64,000 bases of DNA, taken from positions 1,600,001 to 1,664,000 of the forward strand of contig WPIO01000039.1 in NCBI GenBank assembly GCA_009760855.2, in the 5' to 3' direction. Below, piece by piece: positions 1-10,060 of the stretch (its first letter is position 1; every line of letters starts with the position of its first letter). The notes under the pieces are model-generated. The model ran no database searches, was not told where the DNA came from, and saw only the letters and a program-made list of their open reading frames with translations. Position numbers and translations under genes: made by a program. This DNA is from Cristatella mucedo. Its lineage: Eukaryota; Bryozoa; Phylactolaemata; Cristatellidae.

Positions 1-708
1 AGTCTGCCCACATTCAGCACTGCATAGCTGAGAAAACGTTGGGCTCGCTTAGATATGACGCCCAGTGAATCTGGTCCATGTATTTGTGACATCCGTATTG
101 GCTTCTGTAGTTCACTGCTTGCTGCTCTACCTGCCTGTGCAATCAGGCGATTACAGCTGGTTCAAAACCCTGCAGCTAGGCTCGCCTGTCGTGAGCGTCG
201 CAGTTGCCACATCAAACCGCTTCTCCCCGACCTGCTCCTAATGAAGAAGCACATCAAATTTAAGATTCGGTCACTTACTGTTAGGTCCATTCATTCTCTG
301 GCTATCTATAGCCTAACTATCAGAACTGCTCCCCTCCACACGAAGAATCGTACAACCAGCTGTTCTGACTCGAATCGCTTAGCTATACATTGTATGTACC
401 TCAAAGTAGTTGAAAACAGTACCGTTAGTTCCTATGCACCCATAGCAGGAACTCACTACCAACGCACGTCACAACGTTCCATGACATGACGACATTTAAA
501 AAGAAGCCTTAAATTCACTTGTTTGTTACAGCATTTGGTGAGTCTTTGTGATTCGTCCTTCCAAGGCATGTACGTGTCTACACTATGCCTGCTGCTTGCG
601 GCTGTTACCACCAAACATTTGATAATTCTTTATGTGCAGCACCTGTAAATTGACTAGGAAGAGATAGTGGTTTCTAAGGGCGCTATACAAATGTATTATT
701 ACTATTAA
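1..708 (+). mobile_element. Family-1 LINE, C-terminal RT fragment and 3' end
   Basis: Starts outside the window. Reads LVQNPAARLACRERRSCHIK and NRTTSCSDSNRLAI, closest to the 58307 copy, and ends GGGCGCTATACAAATGTATTATTACTATTA. Frameshifts present. Confidence 0.8.
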
Positions 709-730
709 AACGTCAACAGCCTACTAACTC

Positions 731-737
<7 letters not shown>

Positions 738-776
<39 letters not shown>
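738..776. repeat. (AAT)n microsatellite, LINE tail
   Basis: About 12 trinucleotides forming the LINE 3' tail on the minus strand. Confidence 0.95.
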
Positions 777-1983
777 TCACTTGATAAAGCGCCCTCAGAG
801 AACTTAATCTCTTTCTAGGCGCTTTACATTTGCTGCAAAGTGAAATGCAATTGAATGGTAAGTAAAATCATGCTTGAAAAACGAACAAAATGAATAATAT
901 GGTTAGGGGTGACATGCACAGGGTCAGCATGCAAATGTGGTTAGTGGCAGCATGCACAGTGTCAGCACGCATAAGCACATCAAGGACGAATCACAGGGAC
1001 CCACTAAATGCTCTCCTAAATAGGTGTGTTTTTAGGTTCCTTTTAAATGTGGTCAGGTCAGGGGATGTTCTAACGCAGGTCGGGAGGGAGTTCCAGGCTT
1101 TGGGAGCATACGAACGAAATGCACGGTCTCCAAAGGATTTAAGGTTTGTACGAGGTATTTCTAGACTGTTGGATTCCGAAAAGCGGGTGGTACGATGCTT
1201 GGCCTGATGGGGTAGTATATCTGACAGATAGGCTGGAGCCATAGAATGAAGGGACCTAAAAGTGAGCGACAAAACCTTGAAGTCGATCCGTTGCTTGACT
1301 GGTAGCCAGTGCAGGTTGGCGAGAAGTGGAGTAATGTGGCAACTGCGACGCTCACGACAGACAAGCCTAGCTGCAGAGCTTTGCACCAGCTGCAATCGCC
1401 TGATCGCACATGCTGGTAGGCCAGTAAGCAGTGAGTTGCAGAAGTCGAGACGGGATGTCACGAATGCATGGACCAACTTGGACGTGGTATCTTTATCTAA
1501 ACAAGCCCGAATTTTAGCAATGTTATGAAGCTGAAAATAGGCGGATTTGACTGTGGAGCTGATATGGTCGTCTAACGAGGGGTCGCTTTGGAATATGACA
1601 CCTAGATTTCGAGCTGATTCATCTGGAGATATGCTGGCAGAGCCAATTTTGAGAGTCAGCCTTTCCAATCTCTGGATCACACTGGGTTTGCCCATAACTA
1701 GTAAGTTAGTTTTATCATCGTTAAGTTTTAGAAAATTTGCTGCCATCCATGTGCGGATGTCATCAATGCATGCAGCTAGTGAGTTTAGAGAATTTGAGGT
1801 GCTCGAAGGCTGGGAGGGATCAAAGCAAAGGTACAACTGAGTGTCATCCGCATAGAAGTGAAAGCCTAGATTGTGCTTGGCAATCACATCAGCAAGAGGC
1901 AGAGTATAAACCGTTAAAAGAGCCGGACCTAGCACTGAGCTCTGAGGTACTCCATATTTCAGAGGTACTTCAGATGATGTTAA
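738..1983 (-). mobile_element. Family-1 LINE (CR1/L2-like), 5'-truncated
   Basis: Minus-strand copy ending in an (ATT)n tail (738-776) after the shared 3' end AGAGGGCGCTTTATCAAGTG-like sequence. Inserted in arm A at GAGTTA; arm B has the uninterrupted sequence around 16046. Confidence 0.85.
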
Positions 1984-2010
1984 GCGCAGATGAGCTAGGG
2001 AAGTTTTCAT
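991..2010 (-). pseudogene. Family-1 LINE reverse transcriptase, C-terminal half (open frame)
   Basis: 339 codons uninterrupted: the RT palm tail with FYADDTQLYL (catalytic YADD intact), thumb region and the typical CR1/L2 C-terminus (SRLDFCNSLLTGLPACAIRRL, HITPLLANLHWLPVKQRIDF, LAPAYLSD-like). Homology begins at about residue 10 (SSEVPLKYG), so the element is 5'-truncated: endonuclease and RT motif A are absent, and it cannot be functional alone. The most intact RT piece in the window. Confidence 0.85.
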
Positions 2011-2202
2011 CGGAAATAAGGATGACTAATCCGACAATCTGCTCGGCCAGCATATCTCATATAGCAGTTGCAAGAAATGTGGGTGTTACCAAAATGACTC
2101 TTCGTGAGATGACCCCACTGGCTCCACAGACAAGTAAATAAACTTTATTCTAAGTAAAATTTCAAAAGTTTGGTCTTCCTACGCTAGCATTATATCACAC
2201 TC

Positions 2203-3800
2203 AAGCTGGTCCATGCATTTATGACGGACATTCGAATTAGTTGTGGCAGACCAGCTGAACTCATATATTCAAGTTTCAAACCAAGCTAGAAAGTTCCAAT
2301 CTGGTTTTAGAGCTAATCATTCCACTGAGTCAGCATTGCTTAGGGTGTATAACGACCTTCTCAGGAATGCAGATTTGGGAAAAATCTCTCCGGTTGTTTT
2401 GCTTGATCTTTCGACAGCATTTAATACAATTGATAACAAAGTACTTCTCGAGCACCTCTCATCTCGCCTGGGCACCACTACAGTAGTTCAGGTCCTATCT
2501 CAGTGGGATATTTCCGAGCATTGAAGTGAACGGACAGAGATCATCTGATGAATCACTTATGCACAATGTACCTCAGGGGTCTGTGTTTATTCCAGATCTT
2601 TTCACAGTTTATACTCTTTATCTTGCTGATGTGACTTCCAGGCACAATCAAGGCAGTCACTTCTACGAATGTGACACTCAGCTGTACCGTTGCTTTAATC
2701 CATACCAGCCTTCCAGCACGTTGGATTCTCTCAACTTCCTCGATGCATGTACTGATGACAGCCGCACATGAATGGCAGCAAACTTTCTTTAATTACACGA
2801 CAATAAAAATCAACTTACTAGTTCAAGGCAAACAAAGTGTGCCTCAGAGATTGGAAATATTAACGCTCTAAATCGGCACTACCAGAATATCTCCTGTTGC
2901 ATCTGCAGGAAATCTAGATGTCCTCTTCCAAAGAGAACTTTTATTAAGCGACCGCATCAGCTCAACAGTCAAGTCTGCCTACTTTCAGCTATGTAAAATT
3001 GCGAAAAAATTGCGCTTGTTTAGATAGTAATAGCACATCTCAATTTGTCCATGTACTTGTGGCATCCATTTTTGACTTCTGTAACTCACTGCTTGCTGGC
3101 CTGCCGGCCTGTGATTTCAGGCGCTTAAGCTGGTTAAAAACTCTGCAGCTAGGCTTGCCTGTCGCGAGCGTTGCTGTGACCACATCTCACCACTTCTCAC
3201 CGACCTACACTAGCTACCAGTCAAGAAACGCATCGACTTCGAAGTTTCATTCACTTTCAGGTCCCTTCATTCTTTGGCTCCAGCCTACCTATCGTATCTA
3301 TTCCCCAACCAGGCTCGGCATCGTATAATAATAATAATAATAATATTGCACTTGATAAAGCGCCCTCAGAGAACTTAATCTCTTTCTAGGCGCTTATCAC
3401 ATTCTCTTCTGAATAAAATCGTTTAGCTACATCTCCTACGAACCTTAAATTAATTGGAAATCGTGCCCTCAGTTCGTGTGCTACCAAGGCCTAAAAATCA
3501 CTCCAGACTGAAGTCAGGACTCAGAAAAAAAGCTAAAAATGCACCTGTTTTTCGCCGGATTTAGTGGATCCGGGTGATTCGTTCTTTGTTTGCTTATGTG
3601 TGCTGACACTGGGCATGCTGCCACTAACCATATTGGTATGCCGACCATGTACATGTCACTTCTAACCATGTAATACTTGCAGGCATTGTGCATGCTACCA
3701 CTAACCATTTGATCTTTCAGTCTTCATAGTATATGTAAAGAGCCCAGAACTAGATTAAGCTCTCTGAGGGCATCCAAGCAAATGGATTATTATTTTTATA
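2203..3800 (+). mobile_element. Family-1 LINE, degenerate (arm A copy)
   Basis: RT from about motif 0: VADQLNSYI, FQSGFRANHSTESALLRV, VLLDLSTAFNTIDNK (motif A), VPQGSVF (motif B) and FYECDTQLY where YADD is destroyed; many frameshifts. Paralogous to 16283-18272. A 71-base inverted LINE 3' end (3325-3395) is nested in it. Confidence 0.8.
3325..3395 (-). mobile_element. Nested 71-bp LINE 3' end
   Basis: (AAT)n followed by GCACTTGATAAAGCGCCCTC and CTTTCTAGGCGCTT, inserted into the older LINE. Arm B reads straight through at about 17850. Confidence 0.75.
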
Positions 3801-4235
3801 ATAATTAGTATTATTCCGACTAGACTTGTGTAACTCGTTACTTGTAGGTTTTCCTGTCCGCACAATATGACGTTTACATTTGGTGTAACACTCATTAGCT
3901 AGGTTTGTCCGTCGAGAACGTCACAGTTACCACATATCTCTTTTTACCAATCTGCAATGACTCCCCATCAAATAGCGTATTGGCTTGCTGTCTATCGTGG
4001 AGATGCAGACGTATATCACCATGGAACCCCTCTTACGGCAATACCCTCGCACTATAGTATTTCTTGAGCCAATACAGCGAGGACAATGTCACAATGCAAA
4101 TAAGCGTCGTGATCAGGTGATTAAGCATACCATTTAGACTCTGGGTGTGCCAGTATGTTGCAGAACCTTCTCTGTTGTATTTCATATGTCTGCTTGCTGT
4201 GTAAATCGTTTCGGTTTCTTCCTTACCTTGGCTAT

Positions 4236-4755
4236 TGTAGTTCGTATGTATGTATTGTATGTCTGATAAGCCACTGGTGAGCTGTTAGAAGCACAACCGA
4301 GAGGGGCCGGTGCACAGTTCCTGACTTGTGACCGTAAGGTCAAGGGAGCGTGTAGTTCGTATGCATGTATTGTATGTCTGATAAGCCACTGGTGAGCTGT
4401 TAGAAGCACCACCGAGAGGGGCCGGTGCACAGCTGTGGTCCGCCTGTGAGGTGGTATGGACACAGGCCGGTAACCAGCTGGTGGCCAGATGGTGGATTCA
4501 CCATCAGGGTCGGCCAGTGCACTGCTGTGGTCCGCCTTTGATGTGGCATGGACCAGCTGGTGGCCAGATGGTGGATTCACCATCAGGGTCGGCCGGTGCA
4601 CCGTTGTGGTCGATGAGTCATCGGAGTTGACCAAGGGAGGGGAATCGTGTGAGAGCAGGGGCCGAGGGGAGCCGTGCGCTCTTCGGCTCCGTGCGTTAGT
4701 AATAAACTGTCGGTGTTGGGCATCGGCCGTCTCTCTGTAGTGCGACCAAACTACA
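4236..4755 (+). repeat. 5' LTR of short LTR element 1
   Basis: Starts TGTAG, ends CTACA; directly repeated at the other end of the element. AATAAA lies at about 4701. The first 85 bases are partly duplicated inside the LTR (second start at 4351), each start preceded by the purine-rich AAGGTCAAGGGAGCG. Two imperfect 70-base repeats (CTGGTGGCCAGATGGTGGAT) occur at 4478-4590. Preceded by target duplication GCTAT (4231-4235). Confidence 0.85.
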
Positions 4756-4777
4756 AGCTATTTCGGCGGGAGCGACT

Positions 4778-5559
4778 GTGGCCCGTGTAAACAGGCTGCT
4801 GAACTTCGAGAGGGAGACCAAGAAATGTGGCTACGAACCAAGTGAGTGGCACTTGTTTTTGCTCCTTGCGAAGCAGCGGCGTTGTGTGAGGCGACAGACA
4901 GTGAGACTACGCACGGAGGAGGGCAACGGCGTCCTCGTGGAAGGTGGCGGCGTCCGCGTGGAGGGTGGCGGCGTCCGCGTGGAGGGCGGCGGCGTCCGCG
5001 AGGAAGGCGGCGGCGTCCGAGAGGAAGGCGGCGGCGGTGTCCGCGAGGAAGGCGGCGGCGGCGTTCGCGAGGAAGGCGGCGACAGAGTCCGCGAGGAAGG
5101 CGGCGGCGACGTCCGCGAGAAATGGCGGCGGTGGCGTCCGCGACAGAGTCGGCGGCGTCCGCGACAGAGTCGGCGGCGTCCGTGACAGAGTCGGCGGCGT
5201 CCGCGACAGAGTCGGCGGCGTCCGCGACAGAGTCGGCGGCGTCCTCGACAGAGTCGGCGGCGTCCGCGACAGAGTCGGCAGCGTCCGCGACAGAGTCAGT
5301 GGCCTGCGAGGAAGAGCAAGCCATGACGGTGACGTTGACCTGCGACCAGCCGGTGGGCTGTGACGTGGCCCAGGCCGGAGTGAAAAGATCAAATAGTCTG
5401 CACATGACGGAGAGACTGGGAAGGCGTGAGAGGCTGTGCAGGCTGGATAAGCAGCTGCACATGTCGGAGACGCGATGGCAGAATCGGCAGAGGTGGATAG
5501 GCTTGCTCATTGCTGCTCTGTACCTTGCAGCTACACGTGTCGGTGCTGCAAACTTGTGA
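4778..5559 (+). pseudogene. Element 1 interior: gag-like remnant plus heptad repeat coding
   Basis: Frame from 4778 (non-ATG start) has FERETKKCGYEPSEWHLF, resembling FESQRKLDERGLDPAPWHMH of element 2; similarity then continues in another frame (ALVFAPCEAAALCEATDSE), implying a frameshift. The latter frame, open from about 4846 to 5559, runs through an Arg/Pro-rich repeat (4945-5130) into eight copies of a 21-bp unit at 5134-5301 encoding SATESAA-type heptads, then a unique tail ending near a hydrophobic segment (LLIAALYLAATRVGAANL). No capsid or zinc-knuckle motif is seen. Coding status is doubtful. Confidence 0.5.
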
Positions 5560-5578
5560 CCTTAAGGTCAAGGGAGCG

Positions 5579-6140
5579 TGTAGTACGTATGTACGTATGT
5601 ATGTATATATTGTATGCCGGCTCCTGACTTGTGACCGTAAGGTCAAAGGAGCGTGTAGTTCGTGTGTACGTATGTACGTATGTATGTCTATATTGTATGC
5701 CGGCTACTGACTTGTGACCGTAAGGTCAAGGGAGCGTGCAGTTCGTATGTATGTATTGTATGTCTGATAAGCCACTGGTGAGCTGTTAGAAGCACCACCG
5801 AGAGGGGCCGGTGCACAGCTGTGGTCCGCCTGTGATGTGGTATGGACACAGGCCGGTAACCAGCTGGTGGCCAGATGGTGGATTCACCATCAGGGTCGGC
5901 CAGTGCACTGCTGTGGTCCGCCTTTGATGTGGCATGGACCAGCTGGTGGCCAGATGGTGGATTCACCACCAGGGTCGGCCGGTGCACCGTTGTGGTCGAT
6001 GAGTCATCGGAGTCGACCAAGGGAGGGGAATTGTGTGAGAGCAGGGGCCGAGGGAGCCGTGCGCTCTTCGGCTCCGTGCGTTAGTAATAAACTGTCGGTG
6101 TTGGGCATCGGCCGTCTCTCTGCTGTGCGAACAAACTACA
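5579..6140 (+). repeat. 3' LTR of short LTR element 1
   Basis: Near-identical to the 5' LTR over its last 400 bases, ending CTACA at 6140 and followed by target duplication GCTAT (6141-6145). The 5' portion carries three successive LTR-start copies (5579, 5653, 5737). AATAAA near 6086. The exact start is uncertain because of the internal duplications. Confidence 0.82.
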
Positions 6141-6784
6141 GCTATGGCGGGCTAATCATGCTGCAAACGAAGTAAAGACCTTTAGACAACACGATTTCAC
6201 TTTCGAGGAAGAAATGTGGAAGATCTGAGAACGTGAAGCTACGTAATAAGAAGCACTGCTCAGCGAACTCGTCTTGTTATTCGGAATGGGAAATTCCATG
6301 CACTAGAGCTGCGCCAAGCGTGTAATGTAATTAAATTTACGTTATTTAATAATAATAATAGCAATAAATAGTAATACATTGGTGTAATTAAATTTGCGTG
6401 TAGTTGAAGCGTGTAACACTTTGCTCTTGCTATTATAAGATGCCTAGTCATTGCATTCACCGAATGGAAGTGCTGGAATCCTGAGAGTAGGTGACTATGT
6501 CAATCCCGCAATCCAACGAATTCGACTTCTTAATAGACCGACTAATGTGAAGCTCAAAGTATGCCAGAACATTCTGGTAGTGCTGCCGCTCCGTAAGCTT
6601 TATAGGCTGTATTCGAGCTTAATGTCTTTGACTTTTTCTTTGCCTGGCTCCCATCAAGGTAAAACTAGAGCAGAAAAAGCAAGTAAAAATGAGGCCTTGA
6701 AAATTTAAGCAAGGGAGGGTTTGAGCAAGAAAGAGCGAGAGAGTAAAAAGAAGGAGAGGTTGAGTGAAAGATTGAGTAGGAAGC

Positions 6785-6790
6785 AGAGAG

Positions 6791-6839
<49 letters not shown>

Positions 6840-6930
6840 TCGAGGAAAGCTGGAAAAACACAACAGGAGAGAGATTCCTTATATGTGTGTGTGCGCGTGT
6901 GCGTGTGCGTGTGACGTGCGTGAGTGATCA
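6785..6930. repeat. (GA)n then (GT)n microsatellites
   Basis: (GA)n at 6785-6837 and GTGTGCGTGT-type repeats at 6884-6930. Confidence 0.95.
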
Positions 6931-7002
6931 AAAGAGAATGAACTATCGAGAATGAGAGAGAAACAAAGAGAGAAAGAATTACATGACATAAATTAGGAAA
7001 CA

Positions 7003-7085
7003 ATAATAATATTAGTTATTTGTACAACACATAAGCAGAACTTTAAGTCAATTCGTGTGCTTTACAAACTGCTGCAAGTGAAAGT
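7003..7085 (-). mobile_element. Family-1-like LINE 3' end (arm A)
   Basis: AATAATAATATTAG then GTGCTTTACAAACTGCTGCAAG, the inverted tail of the LINE family; shared with arm B at 19467-19550, so it predates the duplication. Confidence 0.5.
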
Positions 7086-7097
7086 TTTACGCCCAAA

Positions 7098-7312
7098 GCT
7101 AGTTTGACCCCGCGGTTAAGGTGCTTGCCCTTAACGTGTGAATGCAAGGTCAACGTCTACGTAAATATGAGTGTGAAGGTGCTCGCCCTGACCAAGGGCA
7201 AAGTAAATGTATTTTATGGCTGAGGTCGTGGGCTCGATCTCCGTGGCATACGTGAAGTGGCTGAATCGAGATTAAGTTCTCTTAGTGCGCTATACAAAAG
7301 CATTATAATATA
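7098..7312 (+). mobile_element. tRNA-derived SINE, type 2, with LINE-like 3' tail
   Basis: Head GCGGTTAAGGTGCTTGCC, a B-box-like GGGCTCGATCTCC at about 7230, then ATTAAGTTCTCTTAGTGCGC..ATACAAAAGCATTAT. The last part copies the 3' end of the family-1 LINE (ATTAAGTTCTCTGAGGGCGC). A SINE borrowing its partner LINE tail is a known arrangement. It interrupts duplication arm A; arm B lacks it. Confidence 0.6.
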
Positions 7313-7399
7313 TTTATACTATAAGTGAGAGAAAGGGGAAGGAAAATATAGTACGTATTCAGTAAGTAAGTTTAGTTCAGTAGCCTGGCGTTGATGGAA

Positions 7400-8230
7400 T
7401 GTGATGCGGCCAGCTGCGGAGGTCACCCGGTTGGGTCAAGCCTGTACTCTGACTTGAAGCAGGATGGTCGGTGACGCCCATTGATCTTGGTAATCGGTTA
7501 GACAAATTTATTGGGTTGAGACGTGTAATACGGCGCGGAGTGTTTCGGTCTCTCAGTACTCGAATCCCGAAATCTGGATGATAAGCGGTCATGGAAAAAA
7601 GTCCACTCACGGAGGGCCGCGGAAAACCCTCTGCCAGGACCTCGAAGAAGTGAAATGCTCGTGTAATTCGCGTTCCCACGCACAATATTGCTCCTCGGGA
7701 GCTCACCCCCATCGGCTGGAGCCACCGAATAGCTTTTTTCGTGTTCCACGTGTGACTTCCCATTACGCACGCACTCGAAACTTTGGCAGTCGTGATTGGT
7801 ATTCTGAGACAGAAGGATCGATGGGCTCCTTTCAACGTCCGTTGATGTTTGCATCCTTTCTAGTCCACCTTGCCCCTGTAAACCTGATGTAAGCAGGGGT
7901 CTCCATAAATTACATATATAAATTATAATTATAGCTATTACATATATATTTATATAGATTAAACGCACATTCAGCCGTTAAGGTATGATGAGCAGTGTTG
8001 CCGGGCTGCTATCTTTCGGATCTTATCTTTTCATGCCCCAACCAGCGAAGTCGAAAATGGCTACGGCTTCCGGTCGCTCACCACAGCTGTGGTAATAGCT
8101 TTAGTATGGGAGTGTCTCAAAATGTTAGTGTCGGCAGCTCAATTAATAGAGCCCCGGTGACTCAAAAAAAACGAGAGATCGTTTCTCATTTGAGGAGAAA
8201 ATCTATCGGCGTTAATTCTCATAGCGAACG
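7400..8230. other. Unassigned, absent from arm B
   Basis: Moderately GC-rich sequence present only in arm A, before the (GA)n tract. Overlapping frames on both strands (7377-7835 -, 7578-7892 +) lack motifs. No gene supported. Confidence 0.3.
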
Positions 8231-8316
8231 GCTTACAGTCTTACATACCGGTATATTTTTATGTGATAGTCAAACGAGAGGGAGAAAGGGTGTGTGACAG
8301 TGAAAGAGTGAGAGAC

Positions 8317-8319
<3 letters not shown>

Positions 8320-8390
<71 letters not shown>
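8320..8390. repeat. (GA)n microsatellite
   Basis: About 33 GA units. The Ser/Leu reading frame on minus is an artefact of it. Confidence 0.95.
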
Positions 8391-8769
8391 AAGATGTACA
8401 TAGATGGGTAGATAAAGTCAAATAGATGAAAAGAGAAAGGAACAGAGAAAAGAACAGAGGGAGTGAGAGAGAGATAGAGGGCCAGGCAGGCAGCAAAAAA
8501 GAGCAGATAGAAAGGAGTATAGACAGAGAGATAGAGCAGCTAGATTTGACTGCTGGCTTGACAATAAATTTCAAGGAGCTTAAGACTGTGTTTTTTTATA
8601 ACAACGACGTGTGTGTGTGCAACCAGAGTTTGTGCTATTTACTGTAATGCATTTTATTTGAAACGTGGGCATGTTTAATTGATACGGCACTTCGCGGGCG
8701 TTTTGCGACCGTCTTGCTATATTTCTGCTTTAATTTGATCTTCATCGTTTCTTGATCAGTAAGGGCATC

Positions 8770-8902
8770 ATGGATAGCATGGACACCAATCGGTCGCAAG
8801 CGAAGGGAATCAATCTGGTGGTCAAGCAGCGACAGCTAGTACGGTACGGGGCTGCCGCCTATCTCATAATCCGCCTCGGACATATTCATGGATCTGTTTG
8901 CG
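8770..8902 (+). CDS. Three-exon gene, exon 1 (unrecognised small membrane-like protein)
   Basis: Predicted first exon of a 96-aa protein I do not recognise. Seen: ATG at 8770 (a second in-frame ATG at 8779), 44 codons with a basic N-terminus (KGINLVVKQRQLVR) followed by an apolar stretch YGAAAYLII, ending at a good donor TGCG|GTGAGT in phase 1. Intron 1 (8903-9365) joins exon 2 at CCATAG|TC, giving G|TC = Val45. All three exons agree in phase, which I infer is unlikely by chance given the good donors. No copy exists in the paralogous duplication arm at 16-21 kb. Function unknown; expression evidence would decide. Confidence 0.5.
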
Positions 8903-9365
8903 GTGAGTTTTTTGGGTTTCATGGTAATCTTTTTACTTCACAAGAAATAAAAAACCTCTGTATTACGATATTTATCTTAAGAGTAGAAATAAGTGAATGC
9001 CTTTGGCTATAAAGCCACGGATATTTCCGAAAATCGCTCCAAAAAGCCGTTGAAAGATTCGGGGGCCTATTCGACTCATGTAGTCTTTGCCCACAGCAAG
9101 GGTAAAAACCAAAAGCAAAGAGCACGACATTATTTTACCATCATTTCTCTTACTGCCTTCCACCGTTCTCTACCTCTGACGACTAATTCAAATAAAACAC
9201 AAAAGTGACCTCGGTCTCTAAATATTTTAGCCGCGAGCGTTCTACCGCTTAATATATGTAGGTGTACAGTGATCCGCACTACGGTGCAGCTCTGAATAAT
9301 GATACCATTGCAACAGTGCTGGGTTTGAGACTGAGCCATACTGCCAATCTTGTCTAGTGCCATAG

Positions 9366-9466
9366 TCAATACTGGATCAGCTGCAGCTATTTTGATAGGT
9401 TTCCGGTTGGCTCAGGTTTACGGTTGGCCCTTTGGGGGATGGAAATACTGGATAGTAACGGAGAAG
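9366..9466 (+). CDS. Three-exon gene, exon 2
   Basis: Begins in phase 1 after CCATAG and encodes a hydrophobic, glycine- and aromatic-rich segment (GSAAAILIGFRLAQVYGWPF, then GGWKYWIVTEK), a likely membrane or membrane-surface helix at about residues 47-72. It ends at a strong donor GAGAAG|GTGAGC in phase 0. A tRNA-derived SINE sits immediately downstream in intron 2. The acceptor has a weak polypyrimidine tract, the least certain splice site of the three exons. Confidence 0.5.
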
Positions 9467-9483
9467 GTGAGCCGTGATTGCAC

Positions 9484-9632
9484 ACTGGGTAAGGCGATTG
9501 CTTTCACGGCCTCGGTTCCGAGGTCGTGGGTTCGATTCCTGCGGTGGGCGATCCTTTATCGCCGCTGCAAGCGGTGGTGATAGCCGTAAAGGCTCTTCTG
9601 TCGCTATACAAAAAGAGGCTGTTTAATCAGCT
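9484..9632 (+). mobile_element. tRNA-derived SINE, type 1 (copy 1)
   Basis: The GGTTCGATTCC B box at 9529-9539 is perfect, preceded by a GGGTAAGGCGATTGC head. The body is shared with copies at 34877, 51983 and 54224 (CGCTGCAAGCGGTGGTGATAG, then GGCTCTTCTGTCGCTATAC) and ends in AGAGGCTG..AATCAGCT. It lies in intron 2 of the three-exon gene, sense orientation. Four copies of tRNA head plus unrelated tail argue against a true tRNA. Confidence 0.75.
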
Positions 9633-10003
9633 AGGATTTATTTATAGAGCTTAACCATGTTCTTCTGAAATTATTCGGAAAGCGATCCTATCAAGATCTG
9701 GAGGCAGAAAGAATCCCAAATACTAGTGAACAATGTACTTCAGCTGAGATGCTGTGTTAGCTCGAGAGTTAGGCTACCAATTTTTTCCCAGGGTCTTTTC
9801 CCGATATTATATTTTTTCTGTGAGCTTCCAATCACTTTTCACTATTCTTTTGGCCGGTAAAGACTCTTCATTATTATCTTTGCTACCACTAAAGTGGTGC
9901 TACAATTGATTTGGACCTCCTGCAGAAATCAAGCACGACACACATTAAAAGCCAGCTGAAAATCCGCATATAGGTTCACTTTATAACATTCACGTATTGT
10001 CAG

Positions 10004-10060
10004 GCTGAGGAGTATGAGGTGGAGGTAGACAGCGATTCCGACAAGGAAGACGACAAATAA
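10004..10060 (+). CDS. Three-exon gene, exon 3 (acidic C-terminus)
   Basis: Terminal exon, 18 codons plus TAA. The acceptor TATTGTCAG|GCT has a TTATAAC branch-point-like sequence upstream. Only phase 0 is open through the exon, and exon 2 ends in phase 0. It encodes AEEYEVEVDSDSDKEDDK, a strongly acidic tail with possible CK2-type Ser sites. Acidic tails are common, so this does not identify the family. No AATAAA was seen within the next 150 bases. Confidence 0.5.
   Translation, partial: AEEYEVEVDSDSDKEDDK

Larger units (their letters stand above)
4236..6140 (+). mobile_element. Short non-autonomous LTR retrotransposon (element 1)
   Basis: 1.9-kb element: two LTRs, an 823-base interior, a 5-bp target duplication GCTAT and an intact empty target in the paralogous arm (18715-18719). 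No protease, RT, RNase H or integrase is visible. The interior starts with a remnant of the gag-like leader of element 2, then GC-rich repeats and eight 21-bp repeats. It resembles TRIM/LARD-type elements, which depend on an autonomous partner in trans. The purine-rich AAGGGAGCG before each LTR start is the likely polypurine tract. Confidence 0.85.

Noticed and set aside
4945-5301. CRISPR-like array in the regular repeats
   Set aside because: Direct tandem repeats without unique spacers, inside an LTR element of an animal genome.
9516-9545. Possible tRNA genes at the perfect B boxes (also 34925)
   Set aside because: No acceptor stem or complete cloverleaf. The sequences recur with shared non-tRNA tails, so they are SINEs.
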